From Rhinopithecus roxellana (taxonomy: Eukaryota > Chordata > Mammalia > Primates > Cercopithecidae), in NCBI RefSeq assembly GCF_007565055.1, contig NC_044560.1, forward strand, positions 47,915,530 through 47,979,529: 64,000 bases of DNA, in the 5' to 3' direction. Position numbers and translations under genes: made by a program. Shown here piece after piece: positions 9,580 to 19,999 of the stretch (its first letter is position 1; each line of letters starts with the position of its first letter). The notes under the pieces were generated by a model, which saw only the letters and a list, made by a program, of their open reading frames with translations, had not been told where the DNA came from and made no database searches.

Positions 9580-10235
9580 CAGTTTGGTAAATCCTGAGTG
9601 TGTGCTCCATGCCAGGCCCTCTTGTAAGAACTGGAGTGAAGAAAAGAGGCTCAAATCCTGTCCTCAAGGAGCATACATTCTAATAGGAGGGAGAGAGACA
9701 ATAAACATAATAAGTAAGTTAGGTCGTCGTGATGCAATTTTAAATAGAGAAGACAGGCAAAGTGAGATCTGAGCAAAGAGTAGAGGAAGATGAGCAAGTC
9801 ATGTGTGAGTCTGCATGAAATGCATTCCAGGTCAAGGGCAGGAGCATGCCCTGCAGGTGCGAGGGGCAACAAAGAGACTGGTGTGGCTGGAGGAGACTGG
9901 GCAAAGGGCAGAGCAGTGGGAGATGAGGTCAGGCAGAAACGGGCTCCAGGTACTGCGGGGTTGTCTCATAGGTGATCTTGAGATTGGGCTTTTACTCCTG
10001 TGAAATAGGGAACCATTGAAGGGTTTTGATCAGAAGAGTCGCCTGACACATTTAAAAGAAACTGGATTATGGATGAAGAGTCACTTGTGGAAAGAAAGAC
10101 TTATTTGAGAACTATTCCAATAATCCAGGTGAAAGATAATGCTAGGTTGGGCCTGGGTGGGAGTGATGGAGCTTGTGAGAAGTAGACAAGGTGTAGACAT
10201 GTTTGGAATACAGAGCCAACAGGATTTTCTTAAAG
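9580..10235 (-). mobile_element. L2 LINE, antisense, long 3' segment
   Basis: An antisense L2 that begins at its 3' end ('ccatgccaggccctcttgta', 'tcctcaaggagcatacattc', 'gagagacaataaacataata') and continues through 'aatgcattccaggtcaaggg', 'ctggtgtggctggaggagac', 'accattgaagggttttgatc' and 'ccaataatccaggtgaaaga' to 'acagagccaacaggattttc'. It is one of the most complete L2 copies in the window. Confidence 0.9.
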
Positions 10236-10299
10236 TTATTGTTGACGAATCAAGCTGAGTTAATGTGCTTAAGAATGTTGTGTCTTTCTGTGAGTTTGT

Positions 10300-10480
10300 G
10301 AACGTTTCAGTATATTATCTCATGTGATCCTTATGATAATCTTGCGAAGTGGGAGGGGCTAGCAGCCCCATTCTCAGCACAGAGAGGTGAAATGGTTCTC
10401 TCAGGGCCACACAGCCTACAAATTGGCTGGGGCACTCAGCACCTCAGTCCCCTGACTCCTTTTCTAGTCTTTCCTTTTTG
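10300..10480 (-). mobile_element. MIR SINE, antisense
   Basis: Landmarks are 'tatctcatgtgatccttatg', 'ataatcttgcgaagtgggag', 'cacagagaggtgaaatggtt' and 'cagggccacacagcctacaa'. The 5' end of the element (right side) is decayed. Confidence 0.85.
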
Positions 10481-11604
10481 TCAACTTGCTGCCTTTGGAC
10501 TTGTGCTCTTTTAAGAATCTTACTCTCTATTTTCTGAGCTACCAATGAACCGTCCCCATCTTTAATGGCTTCACTCATATCCATCCAAATTTCAAAACAC
10601 AGTGATTTAACAAGGACAAATGGGAAAATCTGCAGTGCTGGAGGGAAGACTTTCTGGCTCCCAGGCCCTGAACCCCCCCATGTCTGTCCCCTCCCCTTCC
10701 AGTTCTCTGCTCCCTCCGACCCTGTGAGTCTGGACTGAATTCAATTATTCCTCGCACTCTCATTACAGTCTGACCAAGATTTATGAGTTGATAATTGTCT
10801 GAAAGTAAGACCACAAAGTATCATTTGTGTTTGGGGCTAACCTTCCCGGTGACCTTTAGGATTAAAGGCAAAATGAAAAGTGTGATTTCTGCAGAGCCAA
10901 ACAGGGTAACGTGATCCAACCTGGCTAATAATCCAAAGCCTCGGATTTCCCTGGTTGAGGACATATTAAAGCTGGGTACAAAGGCGGACAACTAATCCTA
11001 CAGGTTCATTTCACAAATTAATTTTTTTTTAAGGCATCACAACCTCCCTCCCTCACTTTAGGGTGCATTCTGAGTGACGTTTTCCAAACAGGATGATGAC
11101 AACAGCTCACACCTCTGAGGCCTTTATTGGATTATTTTTACAGGCCATTTAAAAACACTTTTTTGAGAGGTCCTAATTGAAAACAGACCTCTCCCCTTGC
11201 TTGAGTTAGCGAACAGAGCATCACTGGGGGTGAGAGGAAAATGAATTCATGGAAACTTTCCCAGATCGGTGGGTGAGACTTGACACTCACTTCCCCGAAG
11301 CACAGCACACGCGCAATAATGGCCCTTCCTGATAGCTCTTCCTCACGTGCACCAGCTATTCAAAGACAAAACTGCAAAGAAAACACTCCTCGAGACTCAA
11401 TATAAAGCTTCCAGCCAGCCTGTAACATTTGTGAGGCATTTGTGGTTCCCTGTTGGGAATATGTAATACTGTGTCATTTCGAGTTAGAAGGCCACTTCCT
11501 AAGGGAAGAGGGGCTGTTGGCCTGTGTCCCACGCAGTGAATCATAAAATGAAAAGGCCTAATAAATATGAAACTGTGATAATGTCTTCCCTCTGCTCAGG
11601 CAGC
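10481..11604. other. Repeat-free island, candidate cis-regulatory DNA
   Basis: About 1.1 kb with no interspersed repeat that I recognise, flanked by MIR and probable L2. It holds two TAATCC homeodomain-type sites (10929-10934 and 10993-10998), a TGACGT half CRE (11075-11080), a palindromic E-box CACGTG (11344-11349) and AT-rich blocks near 11125-11165. Absence of repeats over a kilobase in a repeat-dense region is compatible with constraint, but motif matches of 6 bp are expected by chance. Function is inference only. Confidence 0.35.
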
Positions 11605-11700
11605 CTCGATTTTTAGTTCAATCCATATCTATTGCACCCAGCACTGGGCTGGGTCCTCTGAAAAAAATCCTGTAAAACCTCAAGGAGCTCACAGGCTGGA
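11605..11700 (-). mobile_element. Possible L2 3' end fragment, antisense
   Basis: The text 'cacccagcactgggctgggt' with 'ctcaaggagctcacaggctg' resembles the antisense L2 terminus (size of accumulating copy, then 'aaggagctcaca'). It is short and diverged. Confidence 0.5.
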
Positions 11701-12244
11701 ATATTCTTTCATAGGCAAGCAAGGACCCAGGGCTGTGCTCACGCTGGGCTACAAGAACTGGACCAGGGTCTGGGGTTGGGCATAGTTTGGGCTGATTTGC
11801 AGTTGCTGGCCTTGGAGAAAGGAGAAGCAAAGCCATTGTGATTGGAGGAAGGAGATTCGGGAAGCAAGAATAGCTCTTAGTGTCAGTTCCAATGGTTGAG
11901 TATAAGAAAAAGGGAGTAAAAACTGGGCCTTCAAGAAGGCAGGGACTATATTTGTATTTCCTCCCAGTGTATTCACAGTGCATCTGGTTCACCAAACGTA
12001 AGATCAACCATTGCTGAACTTAACAATTTTCTTCCTCTCTTTGTAGTCAATTGTGGTGATATCTCTAAATGCATATATTATTTTGCACCAACTATTTGAG
12101 CATTTTCTGGGAAACATGTATTTATTCCACTTTGAAGTATTTCTTCATATATTGTTTGCCTTCTCTATGACTTTTTAAACCAGTCTAACACACACATGTA
12201 CCTGTACCGCATAGCAGGTACAACCACAGTCTCCTCTGGGTTTA
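11701..12244. other. Unassigned stretch
   Basis: No firm repeat or gene signal. The 129-codon minus-strand frame at 11618-12007 begins beyond the L2-like fragment, runs through it and has no recognisable domain. I treat it as chance. Confidence 0.4.
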
Positions 12245-12370
12245 GGCTGCCTGTTGCATCTGTAAAATGGGAGCTATCAGTAGTGAGATCAACTACATAT
12301 AGCCCTTAAAACTACACCTGGTCTACATTAAGTGCTCAATAAACTTGAGCAATTATCATGATTAGTCAGT
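12245..12370 (+). mobile_element. MIR SINE 3' fragment, sense
   Basis: It includes 'gcatctgtaaaatgggagct', 'cagtagtgagatcaactaca' and a clear 3' end, 'ttaagtgctcaataaacttg'. Confidence 0.8.
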
Positions 12371-12895
12371 AATACATGTGAGCAGTGTAGGTCTCACGGG
12401 TATCTGTGACACACTCCAAAACCACTTGTTCCTGACCTATTCTTTTTTAAAACAGGAGTTGGCCCCAACCCTGTTCTGATCTGCACCTTCTTCGTGAAGT
12501 CTGCCTTCAGCTCTTGTGGTTTGGTGTTAGGACTTTATCTCCTATGCGTCTGGCTTTCAGCTCTCTGTAAATATTGGCTTGGCCTAGTCCTGTATTTCTT
12601 ACCATTCCAGATGGCTTCAAGTAAGCTGTCAGTTCACATCTGGCCTCTTGAATTGCCCCCTGGTGTCCCTATTCTGACACTGTTGCACTGGTCAGCCCTC
12701 TGTCCAAGTGAGGCCATCCCAGTGGTGCACTGGAGTGGACTACAACTGCCCGTGAGGGTCATCTATTGAAAGCTACAGAAATTTTGTAAGCTGGTTGTCA
12801 AAGCCACTATTAAAAATTAAATGGTATCAATTCTCAATTAAATAAAATATGTTTAAAACAGAGTTAATAAATACACAAAAATCATTGCCTCCAAA
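12371..12895. other. Unassigned stretch, possibly an ancient repeat
   Basis: A 91-codon plus-strand frame (12494-12769) has no recognisable domain. The part at 12775-12895 ('gtaagctggttgtcaaagcc', AT-rich after) has the feel of an old interspersed DNA element, but I could not name a family. Confidence 0.35.
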
Positions 12896-12923
12896 TTATT
12901 TTATTTTATTTTATTTTATTTTA
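12896..12923. repeat. (TTTTA)n pentanucleotide repeat
   Basis: About five uninterrupted copies of the TTTTA unit. It is not the tail of any adjacent Alu or L1 that I can see. Confidence 0.9.
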
Positions 12924-13381
12924 CCATGTTCCATACTCTCAAGGTGACTTCATCCATGGCGGCTGTGTGGCAGGAGTACTATATAACGGCTAGCTAATTG
13001 CGCATCGCTTCTGTTCCGTGAGGTCATGTTGGCAGCTTGAAATTGATCAAGTGGGAAGCATTTACATCACGGAAATTGGTAAGAGCTGCAAATTAGGGCT
13101 TCTTTCCCCCTGGACAGCTGGTCGTTTAACACTGACCAGCACACCCCTGGTTCAGCTCTCCCAGTGTGGCATAGGAGGCTGCTCAGGCTTCAGACAAACA
13201 CAATGGCTGCAACTACTGGGACAGCAGTGTGTCTCTTACTGGACTGTGACCAGGTTGAGGGTGGAGGACCAACATCCATTCATCTTGGGTCCAGACTCCC
13301 CCTTTCTCTATGCTGCCCTGTCCCCAGTCTATTTGTAGAATAAAAATTTGAATGTTAGTTTACCAAAAAAAAAAAAAAAAA
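12924..13381 (+). other. A-tailed block, possible 3' end of a retroposed transcript
   Basis: The block ends in AATAAA (13339-13344), 19 bases, then an uninterrupted A18 run (13364-13381). That spacing is typical of a retroposed polyadenylated RNA. The 106-codon frame at 13018-13338 is open on the same strand but has no domain I recognise. A short 'gacttc' occurs both near 12943 and just after the A run, too short to count as a target-site duplication. It could equally be an ancient repeat that gained an A run. Confidence 0.3.
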
Positions 13382-13614
13382 AGACTTCTGGTAACATCTG
13401 CCAAGATGCCTTTTTTGGAATCTGAACAGCGTGACAGGTAGAGAAAGGGTGAATGACAGCGAAGACTGTCATCCCATCCTCACTACTGTAACTGGAGGGA
13501 GCTGGTGTTTGGTTGGGATGGAGTTCTCCAGGACACTTAGTGACTAATCTACACCCACGGGTCTTGTGCCAGGCAATCCCCATCAGCAATAATTGTCTTT
13601 TCAAAATGGAGTAG

Positions 13615-13668
13615 GGGTGAGAGAGAGAAAAAAAGAGAGAAATTGAGAGAGAGAGCAAGAGAGAGAGT
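13615..13668. repeat. GA-rich simple repeat
   Basis: An imperfect (GA)n tract interrupted by an A7 run and 'ttg'. It yields a long minus-strand serine/leucine-rich frame (13329-13691, 120 codons) that is an artefact. Confidence 0.9.
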
Positions 13669-13689
13669 GTCAGTTGTGTAGCTAGAAAC

Positions 13690-14664
13690 AAGACTTAGAA
13701 TGTTGGACTGTAGGAAGGAGACCATGAAGGAGGGATAGAGTGGCTGTTTAAAAATTACTTAAGGACGCTAAACATGTCTCAGAGTTAGAGTTTTTGGTGA
13801 TCAGACTATCGCTATAAATGTTTGCATTTAAAGCTTTTTTGCCTGATGCCTGCATTGGAATGTCTAAACAGTGCACACCAGCTCCTTGTAACTGGAAATT
13901 GTAGAGGCGCCTAGGAAATAATAAATAGCCCTGGGTCGGTGCATTCATAAATTTCATATAATGATAACTAGTTAACACTTTTCCAAAGGTCCAAGGAAAC
14001 AGCCAGGGTGACCCTTCACATTTAAAACTCAGCTTCACACATTTTATAATTAAACTGCCTTCCAGGTGACTTATGACCTGGGATTTTTCCTTTTTCCTAA
14101 TAGACTGCCTTGGCATCTTGTAGGGCTTGACTGTTAACCTGGGTGTCTGCCTTTTGGGAATAATCTTGAGTTCTGGAGAATAAAAAGCCACTGCTTGTGC
14201 TTATGCAAAGGCAGACTTTCAAATGGGAGACTCTGGCCACCTCACTCCCCAATAACCTGAGCCACATCATTAGGAACACCTCTGTTAGGAATGTCACAAG
14301 CTAATGTTTGTGACTCTGGGTACATTAAGATACCAGCAGAGATGAAACTGCTCTTCAGTTGGACAGTTGTCTTCTAACACGTGGTTTGGGACAACTGGGA
14401 TCTTTAGGGCAATTGATCTGAATCTGTTTTAAAAATTGCCTCAAGCATGCTGTTGGCTTTATTTCTAAAATAGTCAATTTAATCATGTAGCTACAGACTG
14501 TGGACACATGTCCTACGTCTGTAGGTTTACTTGCTAAGTCAGAGCCAGGTACTCTAGTATCTTAATGAAAACTAATACATGTTTACTGTCATTTCTATTT
14601 AAAATAATAATAATGATGCTAGCAAACATGATTTTATGTATTATATATATTATATATTTATTAT
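13690..14664. other. Repeat-poor stretch
   Basis: About 1 kb without a recognised repeat. It contains a 147-codon minus-strand frame (13748-14191) and an overlapping 66-codon one (14097-14297). The predicted 147-residue chain is basic near its start, with no signal peptide, membrane segment or family motif that I can name. With no detectable splice or promoter context I do not call it a gene. The end (14640-14662) is TA-rich. Confidence 0.4.
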
Positions 14665-14762
14665 GGTACATTGCTATAAGCCAGGCAGCCAGGCATACTC
14701 TAAGAATTTAATATGTACAATATCATTTAGTCCTATATAAGCTGAGTGTTGTTACTATCATT
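14665..14762 (-). mobile_element. MIR SINE fragment, antisense
   Basis: A 'gccaggcatactctaagaat' size motif, then 'caatatcatttagtcctata' and 'gagtgttgttactatcatt'. It is cut off by the Alu that follows. A small 'gccaggca' duplication lies inside. Confidence 0.65.
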
Positions 14763-14958
14763 CTTTTTTTTTGAGACAGAGTCTTGCTCTGTTGCCCAGA
14801 CTGGAGTGCAGGGGTGCTATCTCTGCTCACTGCAACCTCTGCCTGTCGGATTCAAGCAATTCTCATGTCTCAGCCTCCTGAGTAGCTGGGATTACAGGCA
14901 CATGCCACCTCGCCTGGCTAATTTTTGTATTTTTAGTAGAGATGGGGTTGCACCTTGT
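14763..14958 (-). mobile_element. 5'-truncated Alu, antisense
   Basis: It has a T10-type tail, a complete right arm, the linker 'ctaatttttgtatttttagt', and stops at 'gagatggggttgcacc' within the left arm. About the first 100 bases of the element are missing. No clear target-site duplication was found. The sequence after 14958 is not Alu. Confidence 0.9.
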
Positions 14959-15310
14959 TTTAATTCTATGTATATACATTTGTATGTACTGGGTTACCAC
15001 ATAAAATGTATTTTTTACTGTGGATAGCAGTAAAACAAAGTTTGAAGAACAATTTTAAAGCCAGCAGGGACTTATAGGGGTGGGGTTGTTTAAGTAGACA
15101 AGTGACTAGGCAATTAGATCACACCAGCAGGCCTGCCATGTAGGGTGATCAGCTGACTGCTTTGTGTAAGTGAGTTGAAGATGAGTTTGGGATGGAACCA
15201 AGGTCAGGCAGGTGAGTTAGGAGTGACTGCAGTTGTTCAAGTGGTGACTGATTTCTTTCCAGCCATGGGAACATTGTCTGCTGTTCATTTAAAAAATCTG
15301 CCCTATTCCA
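14959..15310. other. Unassigned stretch
   Basis: No family is recognised in 14959-15288. The last bases (15289-15306) are the left copy of the following Alu's target-site duplication. Confidence 0.4.
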
Positions 15311-15603
15311 GGCAGGGTGCGGTGGCTCACACCTGTAATCCCAGCACTTTGGAAGGCCAAGGTGGGTGGATTGCTTGAGGTGAGGAGTTTGAGACCAGCC
15401 TGGCCATCATGGCGATACACCATCTCTACTAAAAATACAAAAATTAACTGGGTATGGTGGTGTGCACCTGCAGTCCCAGCTACTTGGGAGGCTGAGGCAA
15501 GAGAATCACTTGGACCTAGGAGGCAGAGGTTGCAGTGAGCCGAGATACAGCCACTGCATTACTCCAACCTGGGTGACAGAGTGAGATTCCATCTCAAAAA
15601 AGA
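15311..15603 (+). mobile_element. AluS-type element, sense
   Basis: A full-length Alu, starting 'ggcagggtgcggtggctcac' and ending in a tail interrupted by one G. The flanks 'aaaaaatctgccctattc' (15289-15306) and 'aaaaaatctggcctactc' (15605-15622) are an 18-bp target-site duplication with two mismatches. Confidence 0.95.
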
Positions 15604-15624
15604 AAAAAATCTGGCCTACTCTGT

Positions 15625-15838
15625 TCTGCTGAAAGGCAGGATGGCATAAGGAATGGGGCATGAACCCCAGCCAGGTGGTCCTGAGCAAGGTTTCTAACTT
15701 CTGCCTGTCTTAGTTTCCTCATCTGCTTGATGGGGATAATAATAGTACCTGCCTGTGGGCTTATTGTGAAGATTAATTGAGTCTGAACATTCAGTCCTCT
15801 AGACCAGGGCTCAATACACGTTGCCTAGTATAATTTTG
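15625..15838 (+). mobile_element. MIR SINE, sense
   Basis: Clear MIR: 'aggatggcataaggaatggg', 'tgtcttagtttcctcatctg', 'gatggggataataatagtac', 'ttgtgaagattaattgagtc', then 'ggctcaatacacgttgccta'. Confidence 0.9.
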
Positions 15839-15889
15839 AGATTGACAGGAAAATGGCAATGTTACAGTTATGGATTCATCTATTTGTTG

Positions 15890-16000
15890 CCTATTCAAAA
15901 GCTGTTTACTGAATGTCCATAGTGAGCCTGGAACTTTGCCAGCCTGGGAGATATAGGCCAGTGGAGGAGACAAATTGTGATGCTATAGCAATAATAAAAG
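15890..16000 (-). mobile_element. L2 LINE 3' end fragment, antisense
   Basis: 'ctgtttactgaatgtccata' followed by 'ggaactttgccagcctggga' and 'gatataggccagtggaggag' matches the antisense L2 terminus. Confidence 0.65.
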
Positions 16001-16039
16001 TAAAATAATTATAAGGACCACTGATATTTGTTTAGGGTG

Positions 16040-16162
16040 ACTAGATTGTTAGCTCCATGAGGACGTGGATTTTTGCTTGTTGTTTTCATTCACTGCTCTA
16101 TTTTTAGCAATTAGAGCAGTGCCTGGCACATGGTAAATATTGATTATTAGATAAATATGCCA
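16040..16162 (+). mobile_element. L2 LINE 3' end fragment, sense
   Basis: A textbook L2 terminus: 'ttgttagctccatgaggacg', 'tttcattcactgctctattt', 'gagcagtgcctggcacatgg' and 'taaatattgattattagata'. It faces the antisense L2 just upstream. Confidence 0.85.
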
Positions 16163-16340
16163 GCCACTATTCTAAACAGATGTATATGTAACAATCACCC
16201 CATTTCACAACAACCCTGTGAGGTACAGACTGTTCATATTCCTATCTTGGAAATGAGATCGGTGAGCCCAAAGTCACTCATTTAGTAAAAGGTGACCCAC
16301 TGCAGCTGATGCCCAAGCTTCCTGCTCTACACAGACACAA
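16163..16340 (-). mobile_element. MIR SINE, antisense
   Basis: Landmarks are 'accccatttcacaacaaccc', 'tgtgaggtacagactgttca', 'gtgagcccaaagtcactcat' and 'gatgcccaagcttcctgctc'. Confidence 0.8.
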
Positions 16341-16569
16341 GAGAGTGCCTTAAATTCCTGAAGCTGTCCCCATGGCACCCTGTTTAGGGCACAGCTGATA
16401 TACAGAAGGGCTCCACTGTGTGTCACCATGTTTGGATCTGAGCTACAGCGATTGGGGAGGATCCCAATAGAGTTCCACTCTGGGTTGTCTGCCTTTGAGA
16501 CAAAGGAAACATCTTAGGGCCATCTTGTTGTGCCCACCTCCTTTCCAAAGCGCTCCAATCAATCCAATG
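16341..16569. other. Unassigned spacer
   Basis: No recognised repeat or gene feature. Confidence 0.4.
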
Positions 16570-16810
16570 ATGTATCAGGCATTTACCATGCACCCTGCAC
16601 TGTGCCAAAAGCTGTAGGGAGGATGGGAAAGTGAAATGGAGTTTGTTCTTTCAAATTCCACAGAATCTCTCTGAGGAGAAAGGGTTCGCACACAACAGGA
16701 GACTATGAAAGACAGTAGGGGTTTGTGATGAGCTGTAGGAGCTCTGAAGTGGAAAGCCCAGAGCCACTTGGGTGGTAGGTGAAGGTCTGAGACAGAGCTT
16801 GGGATTGTAC
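16570..16810 (-). mobile_element. Probable L2 fragment, antisense
   Basis: 'tatcaggcatttaccatgca' then 'cctgcactgtgccaaaagct' resembles the antisense L2 terminus. The remainder is weak. The 105-codon minus-strand frame at 16575-16892 overlaps it and is discounted. Confidence 0.45.
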
Positions 16811-18304
16811 ATCTCCCATGGGGCCAAGAGATGCATGAAACCTTGTCTCTACACAACCTCATCAAGCAGTTGCCCGTTCTTCTCCTAGCCACTGGTCTCT
16901 ACTGCCCAGGGATCCTCATGTCACCTCTGCATAGCTTTGCCTCCTCAAAAGTTTTCTTACCAGCTGAAATCTGCTCTGTGGTAGATTTTGGTTGACAGGA
17001 TGACTTAGAATGGGAAGAGTAGATGAGAAGCTGCCAGGGAGGGAGAAGGCTTGAGGGGCAGCAGCATGCGATGGCTGTGAACCCTCATCGACTGAGGGCT
17101 GGATTTCCCGGATGATAGCAAATGTGAGCTAATGTCTGTGCTAAGCCATGTGTCTTTGAAAAAGAACTATTAAGGATGTTTTCCCTTCTTATTACACACA
17201 CTAATTTCCTCACCAAAATAACAAGTCCTGAAGGCTTGCATCTGCTGGGAAACTGTATCCTCTGGGACCGTGTTCTGCATGTAAGTTCATCTGGAGTTTG
17301 CCCTGCACTGGGGAAGCCTGCCTCTGCTCAATTCCTTGTGTTTTCCTTGGACAAAGGAGAGACCTGTGTTTGCTCCTTTATAAGTCTGAGAAGCCCCCTC
17401 ATGGCTCGAGCCCCAGCTTGACACTTTGCTGGATGGGGGACTCACCTGAGATATCTTCTCCTGTGAACCCTGGGAAGCCCCAGCTGTGCTGAGAGCAAGT
17501 CGCTGAGTGGCTTGTTTTGGTTCATGGAGCTGACCCACCAGTCATCGGGCCCTGTGATTGATGCAGGGCCCGTGCTCTGGGTTATGTGAACTCGGAGTGT
17601 TTTCAAGGGAAAATTTTGGTCATACGGCAAAGCCTAGCCAGGTTTGAGATAAGTGTGAAAAACACATTACAAAAGGAAACAGACTCGAAGTTTCCTGACA
17701 AGGGAAACATTTAACCCTATGTTTAAGGAGTGTGAGAAGCACACACTCAGAAACCATGCACGTCTGTGTGTGCACATGTCCCTATGGACAGAATGGCTGT
17801 GTGTGGCAGAAAGTGTGTGAGTGTGTGGTGTGAGTGTGCATGTGTTAGAGAGGGAGAGGAAGAGAAGGAGAGAGAACAGACATGCCTGGGGAGGGCAGGG
17901 ATATTAATCATGCTAAAAGCAATCTGGCCCCACGGGATTTATAAGGATCCAGCTAAAATCAATGGGAAGTTTTATGAGACAATTTTCTTGTTGCTGGCTC
18001 TAGGGACTGTTTGAACTCTCCTGGAGTTTAGGATGGCACTGGCTCAGAGCTCCCCCAATCCTCACCCCTGTGCATGACACAATGTGCATTCTCCACATCT
18101 GTGCCTCTCAGCTGACTTATCTCTAAGGACTGCCATGGAGGGGCCCTGGCCTCCTGACTGCCTGGCTCTCTAGCTTGGACCTGCAGCTTCTTGTTAGGGG
18201 TTTGGAGGTCTGTGAGGAGAGGGAGAGGGGTGGAGGGCGGTCAGTGCACTTTGTCTGCGGTGTCCAGATAAATGTGAGAGGCCAGGAAGATGCACACAGT
18301 CCTG
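16811..18304. other. Repeat-poor stretch of about 1.5 kb
   Basis: No interspersed repeat is recognised. It contains a 9-bp perfect inverted repeat CGGGCCCTG/CAGGGCCCG with a 9-base spacer (17546-17572) and an imperfect TG-rich patch (about 17762-17846) followed by GA-rich sequence. Several short frames (up to 83 codons at 17287-17538 minus) overlap on both strands and have no motif support. Confidence 0.4.
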
Positions 18305-18545
18305 CGGGCCTTGAATAGCTCCAGTGGCTCCCTGTGAATGTCTGAATACAGTCCAGAGACCTTGGTACGGCTGCTTCCTACTTAGCCTTTCCTATTCTCT
18401 TTCACACCCAGGCATCCTAGGTCAAAGCGACGCTATGGGCCCCTCCTCAGACGGGGTGCTTTTACAATTCTATGCTCCTGGTGATGTTTCCTCAGCCTGG
18501 AGGACCTACTCCTCCCCATTTCTCCCTGATATGAATCTTCTAGTT
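18305..18545 (+). mobile_element. L2 LINE fragment, sense
   Basis: 'gctccagtggctccctgtga' with 'tgaatacagtccagagacct' is the L2 'gctccccattgcc...aataaaatccaaactcctt' region. It continues through 'ctctttcacacccaggcatc'. Confidence 0.65.
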
Positions 18546-18569
18546 TAAACCGGATTAATTTTGAGCTCT

Positions 18570-18785
18570 TTTAAACTTTCCAGAAAAGTACAGAAAATGT
18601 TTACCAGAACTTATATAGCCATCACTCAGTTTTAAGAGTTGTTGATATTTGCTAAGGCCCTTTTCCCTTTTCCCTCTCCAGAGGCGAATCAGGATGTAAC
18701 CATTGCCAATGCACTTTTACTGTATTTAAATATAGTCACAAGCAATACATAGCATTGTTTATGTGTCCTTATATTTTGTATAGTG
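18570..18785 (-). mobile_element. L1M 3' end fragment, antisense
   Basis: 'actttccagaaaagtacaga', 'acttatatagccatcactca' and 'agttttaagagttgttgata' resemble the antisense 3' UTR of old L1ME/L1MC LINEs. It is diverged, so the subfamily is uncertain. Confidence 0.5.
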
Positions 18786-18794
18786 GTGTTAATC

Positions 18795-19085
18795 AGCCCA
18801 TATCCTGTGGGGGAGAATTTGGCAATGCCTGACAAGAAACATACACCAGTAATTCCACCTGTGGTTGTTCATGCCAACAAAAGATCTTGCATGTGTCCGA
18901 AACATGTACGTGGATAATCAATCTAATAATGTAAAAGTGGTAACAACTTAAGTGCCCCTTAGTAGACCAATAAAGATAAGTTGTAGTTTAATAAAATGAG
19001 ATACTATATGGTAGTTAAAATAAATAAGATCTACTTGCATTATAAACATAATATGTGGAAAAAAGCAAGCTGCAAAATTATCTGC
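18795..19085 (+). mobile_element. L1M 3' end fragment, sense
   Basis: Old L1 ORF2-end and 3' sequence: 'accagtaattccacctgtgg', 'atcttgcatgtgtccgaaac', 'ggtaacaacttaagtgcccc', 'ataaaatgagatactatatg', 'gtagttaaaataaataagat' and 'ggaaaaaagcaagctgcaaa'. It lies head to head with the antisense L1M piece next to it. There is no open ORF2. Confidence 0.85.
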
Positions 19086-19124
19086 TCATTTTTTATAGCT
19101 AAGTTAAAAATGTAATCCTTCTCT

Positions 19125-19350
19125 TTAATGAAGCATCCTGTGAAAAAAGTCCCATCTAAATATAATTAATTGCTCTTTCTCTTCATAGAACTTTATAACT
19201 TTATTTGTTTAAGGATTACTTCTTACCCTTCACTTTCCATCACACATACATTATGAGCTTCTTACATGCAGAAACTGGGTCTTAGTAATCTTTGTATCCC
19301 CGATGTCCCAGCCTGAGAGCTTGCTTACAGTTGATACTCAATAAGCAGTT
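19125..19350 (+). mobile_element. L2 LINE 3' end, sense
   Basis: 'ttatgagcttcttacatgca', 'ctgggtcttagtaatctttg', 'tatccccgatgtcccagcct' and 'gatactcaataagcagttg' match the sense L2 terminus. Confidence 0.8.
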
Positions 19351-19399
19351 GCGCAGAAAGAAAAATGCATATGTGTGTGTTTTAAAATACTCCCATGAA

Positions 19400-19699
19400 G
19401 GCCAGCTGTTGTGGCTCATGCCTGTGACCCCAGCACTTTGGGAGGCCGAGGCGGGCAGATCACGAGGTCAGGAGTTCGAGACCAGCCTGACCAACATGGT
19501 GAAACCCCATCTCTAGTAAAAATACAAAAATTAGCTGGGCGTGGTGGTGCGTGCCTGTCGTCCCAGCTACTCAGGAGGCTGAGGGAGGAGAATCGCTCAA
19601 ACCAGGGAGTTGGAGGTTGCAGTGAGTCAAGATTGTGCCACTGCACTCCAACCTGGTGACAGAGTGAGACTCCGTCTCAAAAAAAAAAAAAAAAAAAAC
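19400..19699 (+). mobile_element. AluS-type element, sense
   Basis: A full-length Alu ending in an A21 run. The flanks 'aaatactcccatg' (19385-19397) and 'aaaaactcctgtg' after the tail resemble a decayed target-site duplication. Overlapping frames of 74, 82 and 76 codons are Alu artefacts. Confidence 0.95.
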
Positions 19700-19719
19700 T
19701 CCTGTGTATCTCAGGTCAC

Positions 19720-19855
19720 AAGAGCTTTATAATCCCAGTGTTTCTGATGAGGAAACTGACTGAAGTGCATTATGTCAAATGACTTCCCCCTCTGTTACTG
19801 ATGGCAGTGAATGATGAAATCCAGGTGTCCTGTCTCTTGGCCACTGGGGGAAGTG
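19720..19855 (-). mobile_element. MIR SINE fragment, antisense
   Basis: 'atgaggaaactgactgaagt', 'atgtcaaatgacttccccct' and 'gaaatccaggtgtcctgtct' match the antisense MIR centre and 5' half. Confidence 0.65.
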
Positions 19856-19999
19856 GGAAGATAAGGATCCAGTCGCTCTTGCACAACACTGCCATGTAAT
19901 TAACTTCAAGACAGTGGGATGATTTAAATTTTATGTCACTGACCTGATATATTTGGAAAAGATGGTGGAAGACTTTCTGGAAATCAGGAGAGCAATACA

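Noticed and set aside
13748..14191. 147-codon minus-strand frame in unique DNA
   Set aside because: The translation has no signal peptide, membrane segment or family motif, and a frame this long is possible by chance in 64 kb on six frames. A conservation test (dN/dS) would settle it.
17546..17572. 9-bp inverted repeat CGGGCCCTG/CAGGGCCCG as a terminator or binding site
   Set aside because: One to a few such stems are expected by chance in 64 kb. No supporting context.
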